Assembly (NCBI RefSeq): GCF_018982885.2
Contig: NZ_CP081848.1
Span: 2,294,001-2,358,000 of the forward strand
Length of the DNA: 64,000 bases
Origin: Polymorphobacter megasporae
GTDB lineage: Bacteria > Pseudomonadota > Alphaproteobacteria > Sphingomonadales > Sphingomonadaceae
Direction of reading: 5' to 3'
In this document: in pieces, positions 1 through 9,401 of the stretch
How positions within the stretch are numbered: the first letter of the stretch is position 1
Layout of the letters: every line of letters starts with the position of its first letter
The notes under the pieces: model-generated
Database searches by the model: none
What the model was told of the DNA's origin: nothing
Seen by the model: the letters and a program-made list of their open reading frames with translations, nothing else
Made by a program: the position numbers and the translations under genes

Positions 1-1376
1 ATGGCCTTGGTCCGGTAGAACGAGGCGACGCCGGCATTGCGGAAGCTCTCCTCGAACCGCTTCTGGAAGTATTTGCCGAGCTCGTCGATCCATGTCGGTG
101 CGGGCTGTTCGCGTGCCATCGACTTGAAGGTCGGCAGCACGGACTCCCACTCGCCTGTGAGCGGCTTCCAGCGCTTGGCGGGATCATCCGTCGCGAGGAT
201 CGGGACAGACAGGGTGAGACTCTCGTCGGCGAGCTGCCAGCGCCCGAGGACGTCAGGCTGGCGCACGAAGCTGGCGACGTCGACGTTCCTCGCCTCGTCG
301 ACGAAGCCGAGCGTGTCCTGCCAATTGTTGTAGCGGAGCTGCTGGATCGCCTGTCGGGCGAAGTTGAGGCTCAGATACTCTTTGATCTCCTCTTCCGGGA
401 TCGCGAGCCGCTTTATCCCGAAGCTGAGGAAGCGCTTCGACCGCTCGCCGACGCGGCCGCCAGGTGTCGTCTCGGGCGTGCCGTCGCCGTTCTCGGCGTT
501 CTCCATCCGCTCGAGAGACCGCCAGCCGACCTTCGCCGCCACCACGATCTTCTGGAAGAGGAACTCGGCGACGATGCCGGGGATCTCGCGGTCGACGTCG
601 GCCTGATAGCCGGTCTCGTTCTCATTGCCGAACACGTAGGCACCGTTGAACGCGTCCTTCAGATCAAGCCTCGACCCGTTCGAGACGTCGATCGGCTGGT
701 AGGCGCCAGTAGAAAGCGCGTTCAGCTCGGAAAGAGCGGCGAACCCGTTGGCGTGGTAGTTGCCCGTGTCCCAGTTCGGCGGCGGGAACTGGTCCGGCAG
801 CAGCAGATATGGGACGATCTTGTGCCGTCCGGGCTGGCCATACATGGCACGAAGCTGCGCGACCACGTCGATGATCGATCCCGAGCCGGTGCCGCCGGCG
901 AGCCCGGCGACGACGTGGAAGGTGATGTCAGTCTGGCCGTTCGCCTGAAGCGAACGGACGATCGACTGTATCTGCTTCTTCAGATCGTCGATCTTGCAGG
1001 CGAGCAGGAACCGGCCGAGCCGGCGCTTCTGGCCTCCGAGGGCGGCGCCCACGATTGAGCCGAGGATCTCGCCCCAGACTGCGCGGTCGCCGATCCAGGG
1101 CTTGATGCCGGGATAGGTCTGGATGTTCGCGAGCCGCGCCGAGAGGTCCTCGCCGGTGATCGTCAGCTGGCTGGCGACGGGCAGCTGGACCGATGTGCCG
1201 AGCACCTTCCAGGTCGGATCGTCGAAGGCCATCATCTCCTTCGATGAGTCCACGTAGAGGAAACCGACGTCGACCCCGTCGGGAGCCTCCTTGCGGAACT
1301 CCGTGTAGATGAGCTTGCGGAGCGAGCGGATGACCTTGCCGCCCGTCCCGCCGAGCCCGATTATCACGTGATTCAT
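1..1376 (-). CDS. Tubulin-like protein (Tubulin_2 / FtsZl-1 type), C-terminus beyond window
   Basis: An open frame of about 458 codons runs from an ATG at 1376 to the window edge without a stop. The N-terminus begins MNHVIIGLGGTGGKV, a nucleotide-binding glycine loop at residues 7-13. Residues 161-166 read GGTGSG inside GLAGGTGSGSIID, which matches the tubulin/FtsZ signature G-G-T-G-[SA]-G. Both motifs and their spacing fit the Tubulin_2 Pfam family, close to the FtsZl-1 group proposed by Makarova and Koonin, rather than true FtsZ: there is no FtsZ-like N-terminus, and loops such as 'PNWDTGNYHANGFAALSEL' are unlike FtsZ. Family members are usually much longer, so a large C-terminal part is missing. 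They are expected to bind GTP and may act in membrane remodelling; the biological role is unproven. No SD is obvious upstream of the ATG. Its operon partners would lie left of the window. The superfamily call is strong and the function is inference. Confidence 0.85.
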   Translation of the reverse strand, partial: MNHVIIGLGGTGGKVIRSLRKLIYTEFRKEAPDGVDVGFLYVDSSKEMMAFDDPTWKVLGTSVQLPVASQLTITGEDLSARLANIQTYPGIKPWIGDRAVWGEILGSIVGAALGGQKRRLGRFLLACKIDDLKKQIQSIVRSLQANGQTDITFHVVAGLAGGTGSGSIIDVVAQLRAMYGQPGRHKIVPYLLLPDQFPPPNWDTGNYHANGFAALSELNALSTGAYQPIDVSNGSRLDLKDAFNGAYVFGNENETGYQADVDREIPGIVAEFLFQKIVVAAKVGWRSLERMENAENGDGTPETTPGGRVGERSKRFLSFGIKRLAIPEEEIKEYLSLNFARQAIQQLRYNNWQDTLGFVDEARNVDVASFVRQPDVLGRWQLADESLTLSVPILATDDPAKRWKPLTGEWESVLPTFKSMAREQPAPTWIDELGKYFQKRFEESFRNAGVASFYRTKA

Positions 1377-2257
1377 GCCCTGGTAATCCCCCTCGACGAA
1401 GTCTCTTCGCCGCGCCCCATGACCGTTTAATGACGCCGCCCGATCTCAGGGCACTGGTGTCGTCATCCCGTCCTGTCGTACACCTTAACGAAGGGGCGTC
1501 ACGGGGGAAGTGTCTAAGAATGCGCGGGCTAATTAGCTGCGGACCCCGCGGCCGGTCGGAACGTCGTCGTCGACCCGTTGGCGGCTCGTCAGCCGTCATG
1601 GAGGCGCCCCTATGACTTCGCGGGGTCGTGGCTCGCTCAGAGAGCTGGTTTATCGACAGCTCGATCCGGGATCGCGACGGCGCGGATTATCGATTGTTAA
1701 TTCCGACCTCATCGGAGCGATCCTCGCACTGTCCGATCGCAATTGCAGGCGGTTCTTGAAAAGACAGGCAGCAGCCGTCAGCAGGACATCGTCGCACTTC
1801 TCGGCGGCATCAGCATATCGAGGATTTAATCCGCAAGCCACGCTGTGCCGGGAGGGCGCCACTTAACCACGGCGATTAAGAACATCGGGCTCGCAATCAG
1901 TCAGACAAGCGAAGCGATTTGTTTTGTTCGCGATCGCGGGAGCGCCGGAAGGGCGGGCGAATGTTGAATTCTGGACCGTCATCCGTGGGATCCTCGCGAA
2001 TTCGAACGGCAGCTATACCGCGCGTCATGACGCAAAGCAGTCGGACTGCTTTCGGCCCCCAGCAACCATCAGGAACGCTGCGTTCCACGACCAAGAGCTG
2101 CCAGGCAGAAATCGGCCCCGTCTCTAAATCCGGTGCCAGTGCTAAATCGAAATCGTCAAACGACCAGATGCGCTAAATTCCAGCTTTAGTCGAATTTATG
2201 GGGCGAAAGCCGCTGAGCGGCACCGTCGAGCACCTAGACGCAGCGTTTTTCACAGCG
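1377..2257. other. Intergenic region without a confident gene
   Basis: About 880 bases upstream of the tubulin-like gene hold no ORF I can defend. A weak 84-codon plus frame at 1612-1866 has no recognisable domain. A stretch near 1690-1827 reads better when two plus frames are joined (SDLIGAILAL, then SQLQAVLEKTGSSRQQDI), suggesting a decayed small gene, but I recognise no family. The promoter of the tubulin-like gene should lie here; I found no convincing -35/-10 pair. Confidence 0.4.
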
Positions 2258-2264
2258 CATTCAA

Positions 2265-2392
2265 GGCGACGGATTCCTGCTGACCAGCGTCACCGCGGTC
2301 GCCGGCCTGCTGCCGCTCGCGCTTTCGGGGTCGGGGCTGTATGGGCCACTGGCGTGGTCATCATCGGCGGGCTGGTGAGCTCGACCCTCTAG
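2265..2392 (+). pseudogene. RND efflux pump C-terminal fragment
   Basis: A short stretch encodes LLTSVTAVAGLLPLALSGS and GLYGPLA in one frame, then VVIIGGLVSSTL followed by TAG in another. Together these match the highly conserved late transmembrane helices of AcrB/CusA-type resistance-nodulation-division pumps (T-A-x-x-G-L-L-P-L-A ... G-P-[LM]-A ... I-I-G-G-L-x-x-S-T-L). About 40 residues of a roughly 1000-residue protein remain, with a frameshift near 2345. There is no start or membrane-fusion partner nearby, so this is a relic of a lost pump. Confidence 0.6.
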
Positions 2393-2463
2393 TCGCGCGC
2401 TATCACCCAATTAATGTAACCGCCGATCATCCGCGGCGCGGCAGCCCCGGCGGTCGCGCCCGC

Positions 2464-4155
2464 CTAGACCGCCGTCCCGAGCAAACGCTCCTGCCAATAA
2501 GTTGTGAAGAATAGATTGTCGGGATCGCGGCGGGCGCGCAACGCGAGGAAGTCGTCGAAGCGCGGCAGGCTGGCACGGTAGAAGGCGGCCCAGCCGGGTA
2601 GGTCGTAAAACGGAATAAACTTGCCCCAGTGGAAACGGAACGGGATGTCGTTTGCCTTCAGCAAGTCCCAATATTGCTCGAAAAACGCATTTTTGACATC
2701 GGGTTCGCCGGCATTGTCGCGGTACCAGTAGACGTCGAAGCGGGCGACGCCATCGCGGTATTCGTCCTTGCCATCGCTGTAACTGGGGTTGAGCCACGCG
2801 GTCGACGGCGCGGCGGCGTAGATTTCCTGCGCGTAATAGCCGGTCGCGGCGCTGCCGTTCGCGTCGAACATCGCCTTGAACAGCGTCATGACCTGTTGCG
2901 TGTACTGGATCGGCAGCCAGATCTCGATAAACTCGGTGCCGAGCATGATGTCGTCGGCGGTATTGTCCATGCACAGGCTGCGCCAGTAATAATCGTTGAA
3001 CAGGGTCGGCGTGCTGCCCGACATCGGGTTGAACAGCGGCAGCAGCGAAGGGAACAGCGTCCGCATTGCCCCGGTCCGCGCGAGGAGCTGGACCGGCAGC
3101 GCCAGCACCGTGGTGGCGATTGTCACCGCGGTCGCCGCCGCCCCCGCACCGCCGTTCCTCGTTGCCCACAGCCCAGCCAGATTATGGCCGAACTGGGTGA
3201 CGCGGGCTGCGACCAGCGCGTCGATCTGGGCGACATCGGTGTTGCCGAGCAAAACGAAGAATACCGACGCCAGTAGCTGCTTGACCTGCCCGCCAAGGTC
3301 GGGGGTAAACTCCTGATACGGCACCAGCGTCGGGTCGCCCGGCGGCACCGGGGCGCGCGCAGCCTGCCAGATCTGGACGCGCTCGCACCCCTTTTGCGGC
3401 CACCACGTGAGGCGGCTATACGGCTGGTCCTTCAGGAACTTCGCGAGCGACAGGCGGTCGGCATCGCCTGGACCGAACAGGTCGACCGGGCATTCTGGGC
3501 CGGTGACCGGGGTCGTCGCCTCCTGGCCGGTGACGAGGTACATCGGCACCAGTTGCAAGCGGACCGCCGTGACGACGCCCATCAGGCCGACCGCGGTCAG
3601 CATCGCGTCGAAGGCATCGTCGCCGCGGGCAATCCAGCTCGCCGCGCCAAGCCCGTCGACCACCCGAAACGCCGCGACATTGTCGAAGGCATAGGTGATC
3701 GACCCACCCGCCGATCCGGTGCCGGTGAAGCCGCTGATCGTCTGGTGGGTGATGCCGCCGACGATGTTGACTGCCCAGCCCTTCAGGAACGCCTGGTAGA
3801 GCAGGCTGTTGGCGATTGTCGACACGCCGAACGGGTCGCTTGGGTCGAAGCCCATGTGAATGCCGGCCCCGACCTCGACCGTGCCGGCGGCTTCGTCGAG
3901 CCATGTCAGCCTCGCGAGCTGGTCGAGCGCGATATCGATGTTGGCCCCGGCGGGAGGGCTCGCCTCGAGCGTCTTGTCGAGCGGTAGTCCGGCGACCGGG
4001 TCGGTGTAGATGCTCCACGCGACGCTGTGGGTCGCCCCGCGGGCGCGCACCCGCACCTTGGTAGCACGCGCATGATTGACGAGGGCGATCACCTCGTCCT
4101 CGCTTGTCGGGTGGTAGAAGCCGTCGACCCCCCGGGCAATGATCGTGTTTGACAT
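2464..4155 (-). CDS. FAD-binding oxidoreductase, ALO/VAO type
   Basis: A 563-residue protein with an N-terminal PCMH-type FAD-binding domain (about residues 10-215). The first part shows the PTSEDEVIALVNHAR and ARGATHS pattern of VAO-family flavin binding, followed by VGAGIHMG and a Gly/Ser-rich loop GFTGTGSAGG. The C-terminus contains FRFHWGK and DPDNLFFTTYW, which resemble the D-arabinono-lactone oxidase (ALO) C-terminal domain where H-W-x-K lies near the flavin. It probably oxidises an alcohol, sugar lactone or sterol using FAD and O2; the substrate cannot be read. There is no signal peptide. The start has a GGGAGG SD about eight bases upstream. It is a single gene with no evident operon partners. 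Confidence 0.8.
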   Translation of the reverse strand: MSNTIIARGVDGFYHPTSEDEVIALVNHARATKVRVRARGATHSVAWSIYTDPVAGLPLDKTLEASPPAGANIDIALDQLARLTWLDEAAGTVEVGAGIHMGFDPSDPFGVSTIANSLLYQAFLKGWAVNIVGGITHQTISGFTGTGSAGGSITYAFDNVAAFRVVDGLGAASWIARGDDAFDAMLTAVGLMGVVTAVRLQLVPMYLVTGQEATTPVTGPECPVDLFGPGDADRLSLAKFLKDQPYSRLTWWPQKGCERVQIWQAARAPVPPGDPTLVPYQEFTPDLGGQVKQLLASVFFVLLGNTDVAQIDALVAARVTQFGHNLAGLWATRNGGAGAAATAVTIATTVLALPVQLLARTGAMRTLFPSLLPLFNPMSGSTPTLFNDYYWRSLCMDNTADDIMLGTEFIEIWLPIQYTQQVMTLFKAMFDANGSAATGYYAQEIYAAAPSTAWLNPSYSDGKDEYRDGVARFDVYWYRDNAGEPDVKNAFFEQYWDLLKANDIPFRFHWGKFIPFYDLPGWAAFYRASLPRFDDFLALRARRDPDNLFFTTYWQERLLGTAV

Positions 4156-4221
4156 GCGCGACGCCTCCCGGCTGCCGCCACGCAGTTCTGGCCACGCGGC
4201 AATCGACTAAGCGCAATGCGA

Positions 4222-5823
4222 CTAGGAACTCGAGCAGTCGGGAGTATCACGCCAGACTTGATTGAACAACGCGGCGTCGCGGTCGCGGACGTGATCGGCC
4301 TGGCGCGACGCGCGGATGGTGCCGAGAAAGATGTCGCGCGACACGCCCGGCGACACCCGGCGCAATTCGGTCATGTCCTCGCGAGCGCGTTCGAGCCGAC
4401 CGAGTTCGGCGGCGATAACGATGCGCTGCATCAGGCCGGTGCGGTCGCTTGGCATTATGACCAGCACCCGGTCCGCCACCGCCAGCGCCTCCTCCAGCCG
4501 TCCGGCCCCAAACAGCGCCCAGCAGCGGTTTGTCAGTGAGATCGACATGTACAGGCCGCGCGGCGCGAGCCGGTCGGCATCGTCGAATTGCGCCAGCGCC
4601 TCATCGTAGCGCTCGTCGCGGGTATAGCTGCCGCCCAGCGTCTGGCGCGCCTCGGGCATATTCGGGTTCAGCTCGACCGACCGTTCGGCGAGCTCGAGCG
4701 CCTGCTTCCACTTCTGCGCATAAGATTTGACCAGTGCGACGTGGAACAGGACGGTGCCGTGGTTTTCGCCGAGCGTCAGGGCGCGATCAGCGTGCTGCAA
4801 CGCCTCGGCCAGCACCTCCGGCTCGCGCGAGCCAGCGCGTTGATACCGAACGCCCAGCGCGACTGCCAGCGTCGAAACCGCGAGCGCATAACCCGGAGCG
4901 ATCGCCACCGCCTTGCGCGCGTCCGCGATGCTCTGCGCCAGTCCTTCAGGCGTGAACTTGGGAATGCAGGCCCAGCTCCGCTGCACTGCCTCGAACGGAG
5001 TGATGTCGCCGTGCTTCTTCTGCGCCCGATCAATTTCGATGCGCTGGATCTGGACACACAGACTGCCGGAAATCTGGGCGACGAGTTGGTCCTGCGCATC
5101 GACCGAAGTTGATCGCGACAGGTCGAACTTTTCGGCCCACAGGATCGCGCCGTTTGCGACGTCGATCAGCTGGGTCGTGACCCGAACTGTGTCGCCGCCA
5201 CCCCGGACATGGCCGTGGACGATGAAGTCGGCGTCGAGGTCGGCCCCGATGGCGCGGATGTCGGTTGTGCCGTCGCGAAATCCGGCGGTCGCGCTGCGCG
5301 TTATGATGCGGAGCCCGCGGCCGACCGACAGCGCGCTGATGATATCGTCGACCAGATTATTGGCCAGATCACCGTCGGCTGTTTCGCCTGACCGGTTGTC
5401 GAGCGCGAGGACGGCCAGCGTCGGCCGCCGCCGCGGCCGGGCGGCCGGGCGCAGGGTTGCGGCCGCCGGCGCACACGGGGCCAGCCGCGCAAACGGGCCG
5501 ATGAGGCGATACCCAACCTTTGTTATGGTTTCGATCCGCAGGGTGCCGCCGCCGTGCTCAATGGCGAGCTTCCGCAGCCGCGCGATGACGCGATTGATCG
5601 AATCGTCGCCGACGATCCGCCCCTCCCAGCACTGGCGGACGAGATCATCGCGCGACACGATCGCGCCCTCGGCAAGCGCGAGGACGACAAGCACCTGCAT
5701 GACGCGCGGCTCCAACGTTTCTGACCGCGCGGCGGTGATCTGGCGGAGCGCCGGTGCCACCGTAACGGGCCCTAGGCGGAATGCCGGGGCGCGGGCGAGG
5801 TCGATCTGGTCGGCTACGGGCAT
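4222..5823 (-). CDS. Winged-helix (OmpR/CadC-type) regulator with TPR repeats
   Basis: 533 residues in three parts. Residues about 15-112 form an OmpR/PhoB-type winged helix (LEPRVMQVLVVLAL, SINRVIARLRKLAI, TITKVGYRLI). Residues about 135-260 form the conserved domain seen in CadC/adenylate-cyclase-like regulators (LAVLALDNRSGE, DLDADFIVHGHVR, LIDVANGAILWAEKFD), related to FlgO/TolB-N type modules. The rest carries tetratricopeptide-like repeats (SVELNPNMPEARQTLGGSY and following). No transmembrane helix separates the DNA-binding domain from the rest, so unlike CadC it is likely cytoplasmic. It is divergent from the UrcA gene with about 190 bases between, so it may control that gene; the inducing signal is unknown. 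Confidence 0.85.
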   Translation of the reverse strand: MPVADQIDLARAPAFRLGPVTVAPALRQITAARSETLEPRVMQVLVVLALAEGAIVSRDDLVRQCWEGRIVGDDSINRVIARLRKLAIEHGGGTLRIETITKVGYRLIGPFARLAPCAPAAATLRPAARPRRRPTLAVLALDNRSGETADGDLANNLVDDIISALSVGRGLRIITRSATAGFRDGTTDIRAIGADLDADFIVHGHVRGGGDTVRVTTQLIDVANGAILWAEKFDLSRSTSVDAQDQLVAQISGSLCVQIQRIEIDRAQKKHGDITPFEAVQRSWACIPKFTPEGLAQSIADARKAVAIAPGYALAVSTLAVALGVRYQRAGSREPEVLAEALQHADRALTLGENHGTVLFHVALVKSYAQKWKQALELAERSVELNPNMPEARQTLGGSYTRDERYDEALAQFDDADRLAPRGLYMSISLTNRCWALFGAGRLEEALAVADRVLVIMPSDRTGLMQRIVIAAELGRLERAREDMTELRRVSPGVSRDIFLGTIRASRQADHVRDRDAALFNQVWRDTPDCSSS

Positions 5824-6011
5824 GGCAAAGGAACCCTGTGGCGTCTAACTTCGGTCAATAAGCCTTTTTGCCAAAATTACACCGTCATCGGCAAGTCATC
5901 GGTCATTCATCAGTCTAAAAACACGTCGACATCATATCGTTACTACGTCGGCCCGGGTAATTTCTGGTCATAGCCCCGGATGGTCCGGTGTTGAAGATCA
6001 AGGATAACGCC

Positions 6012-6311
6012 ATGAACATTTTCGCTGCAATCGCTGCCATCGTCCTCGCCTCCACCTGCGTCGTCGCTTCGACCACTGCCGCACCGGTCACTGTCCGAGT
6101 TAGCTATGCCGACCTCAACCTGTCGTCGCCGGCCGGCCGCGGCACGCTGACGCGCCGCCTCACGATCGCTGCCCGCCAGACCTGCGCCGTCAATGCGGGC
6201 GAGCGCGACCTGTCGGTCAAAGCCTATACCGCCCTCTGCTACAAGGTGTCGATCGCCGACGCTAAGGTCGCCATGGAGCAAGTGATGGCACCGCACTTCG
6301 CTTCGCGCTGA
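6012..6311 (+). CDS. UrcA family periplasmic protein
   Basis: About 99 residues. A Sec signal (MNIFAAIAAIVLASTCVVASTTAA) is followed by the UrcA pattern VRVSYADLNLSSPAGRGTLTRRL and two cysteines (TCAV, ALCY) that probably form a disulfide. I chose the ATG at 6012 because AAGGATA lies just upstream; a GTG eight codons earlier (5988) is in frame but would put charged residues before the signal. UrcA proteins are common in Sphingomonadales and Caulobacterales and have no established function. It is followed directly by a terminator, so it is monocistronic. Confidence 0.85.
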   Translation: MNIFAAIAAIVLASTCVVASTTAAPVTVRVSYADLNLSSPAGRGTLTRRLTIAARQTCAVNAGERDLSVKAYTALCYKVSIADAKVAMEQVMAPHFASR

Positions 6312-6333
6312 ATCGCATGATCGACCAAGGATG

Positions 6334-6360
6334 GGGCGGTGTCGACAGGACCGCCCTTTG
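6334..6360 (+). terminator. Rho-independent terminator after UrcA gene
   Basis: A perfect 7-bp stem, GGGCGGT (6334-6340) with ACCGCCC (6350-6356), is followed by TTTGTCGTT. It sits 23 bases after the UrcA stop codon. Confidence 0.65.
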
Positions 6361-6748
6361 TCGTTGAGGTACGGACGCGTCGCGTCCGATGCCTCCACGA
6401 CACCCGCCGTTCAGTCCCAATGACCGGGATTGAGTATTGGCATGACGATATTGCTGTCCACTTCTGGGCTTTGGTCCTGGGGGCCGCGACAATACGAACG
6501 TCCGCTATTTCTAGTGAGGTGCCTAAAAACCGCCCGTCGGCAAACGGCCCCGATCATGCCGGCTAGTCTGGATGAGGATGTGCACTGCAGTCAGCTCTGC
6601 GATCGCCGGGCACGGATAGTCCCAGATGCTTTCCTGGCCGTGGCTGACGGGGTCGGAGCGAACGCGACGCACGCCGCGTCAACGCCCGATGTGCCAGCGC
6701 GATGCAGCGCGCATCTCGTCGCAAAGGCAAGCGTTCACCCGAGCCTAT
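6361..6748. other. Intergenic, no gene seen
   Basis: About 390 bases between the UrcA terminator and the 3' end of the convergent hydrolase gene. Open frames here have no domain, no SD and no family resemblance. I see no RNA structure or repeat. Confidence 0.5.
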
Positions 6749-8452
6749 TCAGTAGCGCCAGCTCGTGAGGTCAGCATCCTTCGGCGCGGTTGTCTTAATG
6801 CGCGCCATGATCTTGGGGACATACATCCAGTCATAGTGCAGCCGCGAATAAGCGTTGCTCAAACTATGGTCGCCGTTCCAGCAATGCTCGGCACGCTCGC
6901 CATAATCGACCTCGCCGCCCCACGCCGGCTTCAGGCTCTCCAGCGTGTCCTGCGCATAATAGACGGCATTCGTCAGGAAGTAGCTGTCGGCCGAACCCAC
7001 GTAGATGTGCAGCTTTCCCGTTAGTTCCGGCGAAAGTTTTGCCCAATCGCGTTCGACGATATGGGTCAGGTCGAAGTGTTCGCGCCAATAGCCGGCGACG
7101 GCGGGATCGATCGCCCCGCTCTCCTTGTCGAAGATCGGCTGGGGGTAGCCGTCGCGGCCCTGCGGCCCGAACACCGCCTGCCAGATATCATATTGTCCGC
7201 CCGAGCGGCTGTGGTCGCCCAACACCAGTTCCATGTGATTTTCATCGCGCTGGGTCGCAAGTGTCTCACCGAGATAGTTGCGCATCGCCGGCCGATCGAT
7301 CGCCACCGCCTTGCCCTGCTCGGCGAACGCGTTTTTGTCCTTATAGAGGTTGATCGTGGTGTAGGCGCGGAAGTCGATCGGGTCCGGGCAGGCGACGAAC
7401 GCGCCATTGTACATGTCCGGGTAGAAGACCTGCGTCGCCATTGCTTCCCAGCCGCCGGTCGAGCCGCCGTAGGTGAACCTTGCCCAACCTTGGCCGATGG
7501 CGCGGAAGCGCCGTTCGATTTCGGGGATCAGCTCCTTATTGATGGCATCGCCGTACGGGCCGAGGTTGGCCGAGTTCACCGCATAGCTGTCGTCATAATA
7601 TGGATTGGCGTGCTCGATCGACACGACGAGGAAGCGCGGGAAATCGGGTCCGGTCCAGCGCTTGAAGTTTGCATAGCTCTCGGCTTGCTGGATGCGGTTG
7701 TACCCGGCGAGATGGAAGCGCTCGGAATAATCCGGTTTGAGGTCGGGATCGGGCGGCGTCTCGCGCCATGCCCCGATCCCGTCGGCCGGGAAGTGGCCGT
7801 GGTTGACCATCAGCGGAAAGCGCGCCTTTGGATGCTCGGCAAATCCTGCAGGCAGCAGGACATAGGCACCGAGGTACATCGGCCGCCCCCAGAAACGCGA
7901 AAGCATCGCGCTCTTGATGCGGATGTGTTTGACGAACGGCGTGTCGAGGATCGGCTTTACCGGCGGGATCACCTGATCGAGCGACAGCGCGAGCGGCGGC
8001 GCGCCCGGGCCAAGATGGATGCGCACGGGGCGCGAGTAGGGGTTGCCGGGCTTCTCGTTCCAATGCTGCCCCTCACCCATGTCGGGGGGAAGCTTGACGA
8101 CTGAGCCGTCGGCGCGGTGGAACGTCTCGTATTGGTTGAACACCGCCTGCACCGTGTAGTCGCCCGCCGGCAGCTCCGCGAGCGACACCGGCCAGCCGTA
8201 CGTCGATGTCAGCGGCACGACGGTACCCGGCTTCGCGTTCTCGAGCGTCTGTCCGAAAATATACGGCGTGTTGAGCGGGGCCTCCAGCTCCACCTGAAGG
8301 CGCGGCTCAGGATCGGCCAGCGGCGACGCGATCAGGATCATGCGTCCGTCGAGCAGCGGCTGCGCTTCAGACGGGAGCTTCACCGTCACTTCCGTCGCGG
8401 CGACGCGACTGGCGACTGCTATGGCAACTAGTAAGGCGATCTCGCGATGCAT
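6749..8452 (-). CDS. Secreted alpha/beta-hydrolase (putative esterase)
   Basis: About 567 residues from an ATG at 8452 that follows a GAGGGGGG SD; the longer frame to 8506 adds residues with no signal character. A signal peptide (MHREIALLVAIAVASRVAATEV) indicates export. An N-terminal beta-rich domain (about 20-190) precedes an alpha/beta-hydrolase core with ARFPLMVNHGHFP (oxyanion strand), the nucleophile elbow FTYGGSTGGWE (G-x-S-x-G type, Ser in GGSTGG) and late candidates for Asp (VGSADSYF) and His (EHCWNGDHS). It resembles uncharacterised Sphingomonas and Xanthomonas hydrolases annotated as esterases; the substrate is unknown. It stands alone. Confidence 0.75.
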   Translation of the reverse strand: MHREIALLVAIAVASRVAATEVTVKLPSEAQPLLDGRMILIASPLADPEPRLQVELEAPLNTPYIFGQTLENAKPGTVVPLTSTYGWPVSLAELPAGDYTVQAVFNQYETFHRADGSVVKLPPDMGEGQHWNEKPGNPYSRPVRIHLGPGAPPLALSLDQVIPPVKPILDTPFVKHIRIKSAMLSRFWGRPMYLGAYVLLPAGFAEHPKARFPLMVNHGHFPADGIGAWRETPPDPDLKPDYSERFHLAGYNRIQQAESYANFKRWTGPDFPRFLVVSIEHANPYYDDSYAVNSANLGPYGDAINKELIPEIERRFRAIGQGWARFTYGGSTGGWEAMATQVFYPDMYNGAFVACPDPIDFRAYTTINLYKDKNAFAEQGKAVAIDRPAMRNYLGETLATQRDENHMELVLGDHSRSGGQYDIWQAVFGPQGRDGYPQPIFDKESGAIDPAVAGYWREHFDLTHIVERDWAKLSPELTGKLHIYVGSADSYFLTNAVYYAQDTLESLKPAWGGEVDYGERAEHCWNGDHSLSNAYSRLHYDWMYVPKIMARIKTTAPKDADLTSWRY

Positions 8453-8584
8453 TTTGATACCCCCCTCAGGTCCGGTATCAGTGCCGGATGCCCGCCGCTG
8501 CGGCAAGCGGCTCCGCGACCGCTGGAGAAGGCCGCGTATCTCGGCAAGCGTTTACGGCTCGGCAGGCCACGTGTTGCAGATAGT

Positions 8585-9189
8585 TTAGTAGGGGATGAGG
8601 CCCTTGAGGGTCTTGAGCCTGCAGCCGAAGTTGTAGTCGGCGATAAAGTCGCCAAGATGCCGCCTGAGCTGGTCGTGCGTGTCGTAGTCGTACCGTTTAC
8701 GGTTGCTTACTTGATGATGCGGTTCATCCGTTCGACCTGCCCGGCGGTTCAGAAGTGGCGAGGCTGGTGAGCCGGTGGTCGACGTCGTTCTAGGCGCAGG
8801 CAAGCGCGAAGGAATGGCAGCGGAACAGTTCGCCGTCTGCGATAGCGGGCTTGACCTCTTCGACAGCCGAGCCCGGGTACTTGGGATCGGTGAAGTGGAT
8901 GCCGTTGTCGGAGAGCACAATGTGTAGCTTGTACAGCGCCGCGGCGATGAGGCACCGAAGGGAATCGGCAGCGACCGTCGTTGTTGCCCCATCTTGAAGC
9001 TCGACGAAGGCAAATTTGGAGCTGCGGTTGATCGCAGCGAACATAGCTTACCCTGCTCGGTGCGAACCTCGGCGATATCAATGTGGAAGTAGCGATCGGA
9101 TAGAACTTGGCGCGGGCGGGCGCGTCACCCTCGATCGTCGGCAGCTGCGAGCTGCCATGGCGCTGCAGACAGCGTTTCGACGCGGTCAA
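8585..9189 (-). pseudogene. IS481-type transposase remnant
   Basis: Three minus-strand frames joined in order reconstruct an integrase-core (DDE) transposase: RCLQRHGSSQLPTIEGD near 9170, then INRSSKFAFVELQD and LSDNGIHFTDPKYPG (9044-8790), then YDTHDQLRRHLGDFIADYNF and RLKTLKGLIPY ending at 8585. This is the catalytic part of IS481-family transposases. At least two frameshifts break it, and the first catalytic Asp of the usual IDRTSK motif is Asn (INRSS). No clear terminal inverted repeats are left. It is inactive. Confidence 0.8.
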
Positions 9190-9238
9190 TGAGCTCGCTC
9201 AAATGGGCGTTGGCATCCGCCAGATTGACCGCACTCAC
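9176..9238 (-). pseudogene. Phd/YefM antitoxin 5' fragment
   Basis: From a GTG at 9238 preceded by AGGAG, the frame reads SAVNLADANAHLSELIDRVE, which is the near-invariant N-terminus of Phd/YefM type II antitoxins. After about 21 codons it changes abruptly into non-antitoxin sequence, exactly where the IS481-type transposase similarity begins in another frame. No toxin gene is seen. It looks like an antitoxin gene truncated by the insertion and later deletion of an IS481-like element. Confidence 0.7.
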
Positions 9239-9401
9239 ATTAGGCTCCTGGCCATGTAAATGGTCATATGGCATGGGGGGGTACCAATTCTAGCATTCGG
9301 TTTTTATTGTAACCCGAACCAGGCTCGCCGCCTTGCGCCAAATATCAGCAAATTTGGCTCATCCTCTCCCCTGCAGCAATCTTGCCGCAGGGAGAGGAGC
9401 C

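Noticed and set aside
1612-1866. 84-codon plus ORF near the tubulin-like gene
   Set aside because: No SD, no recognised domain, and adjacent frames look equally plausible, so at most it is a decayed gene.
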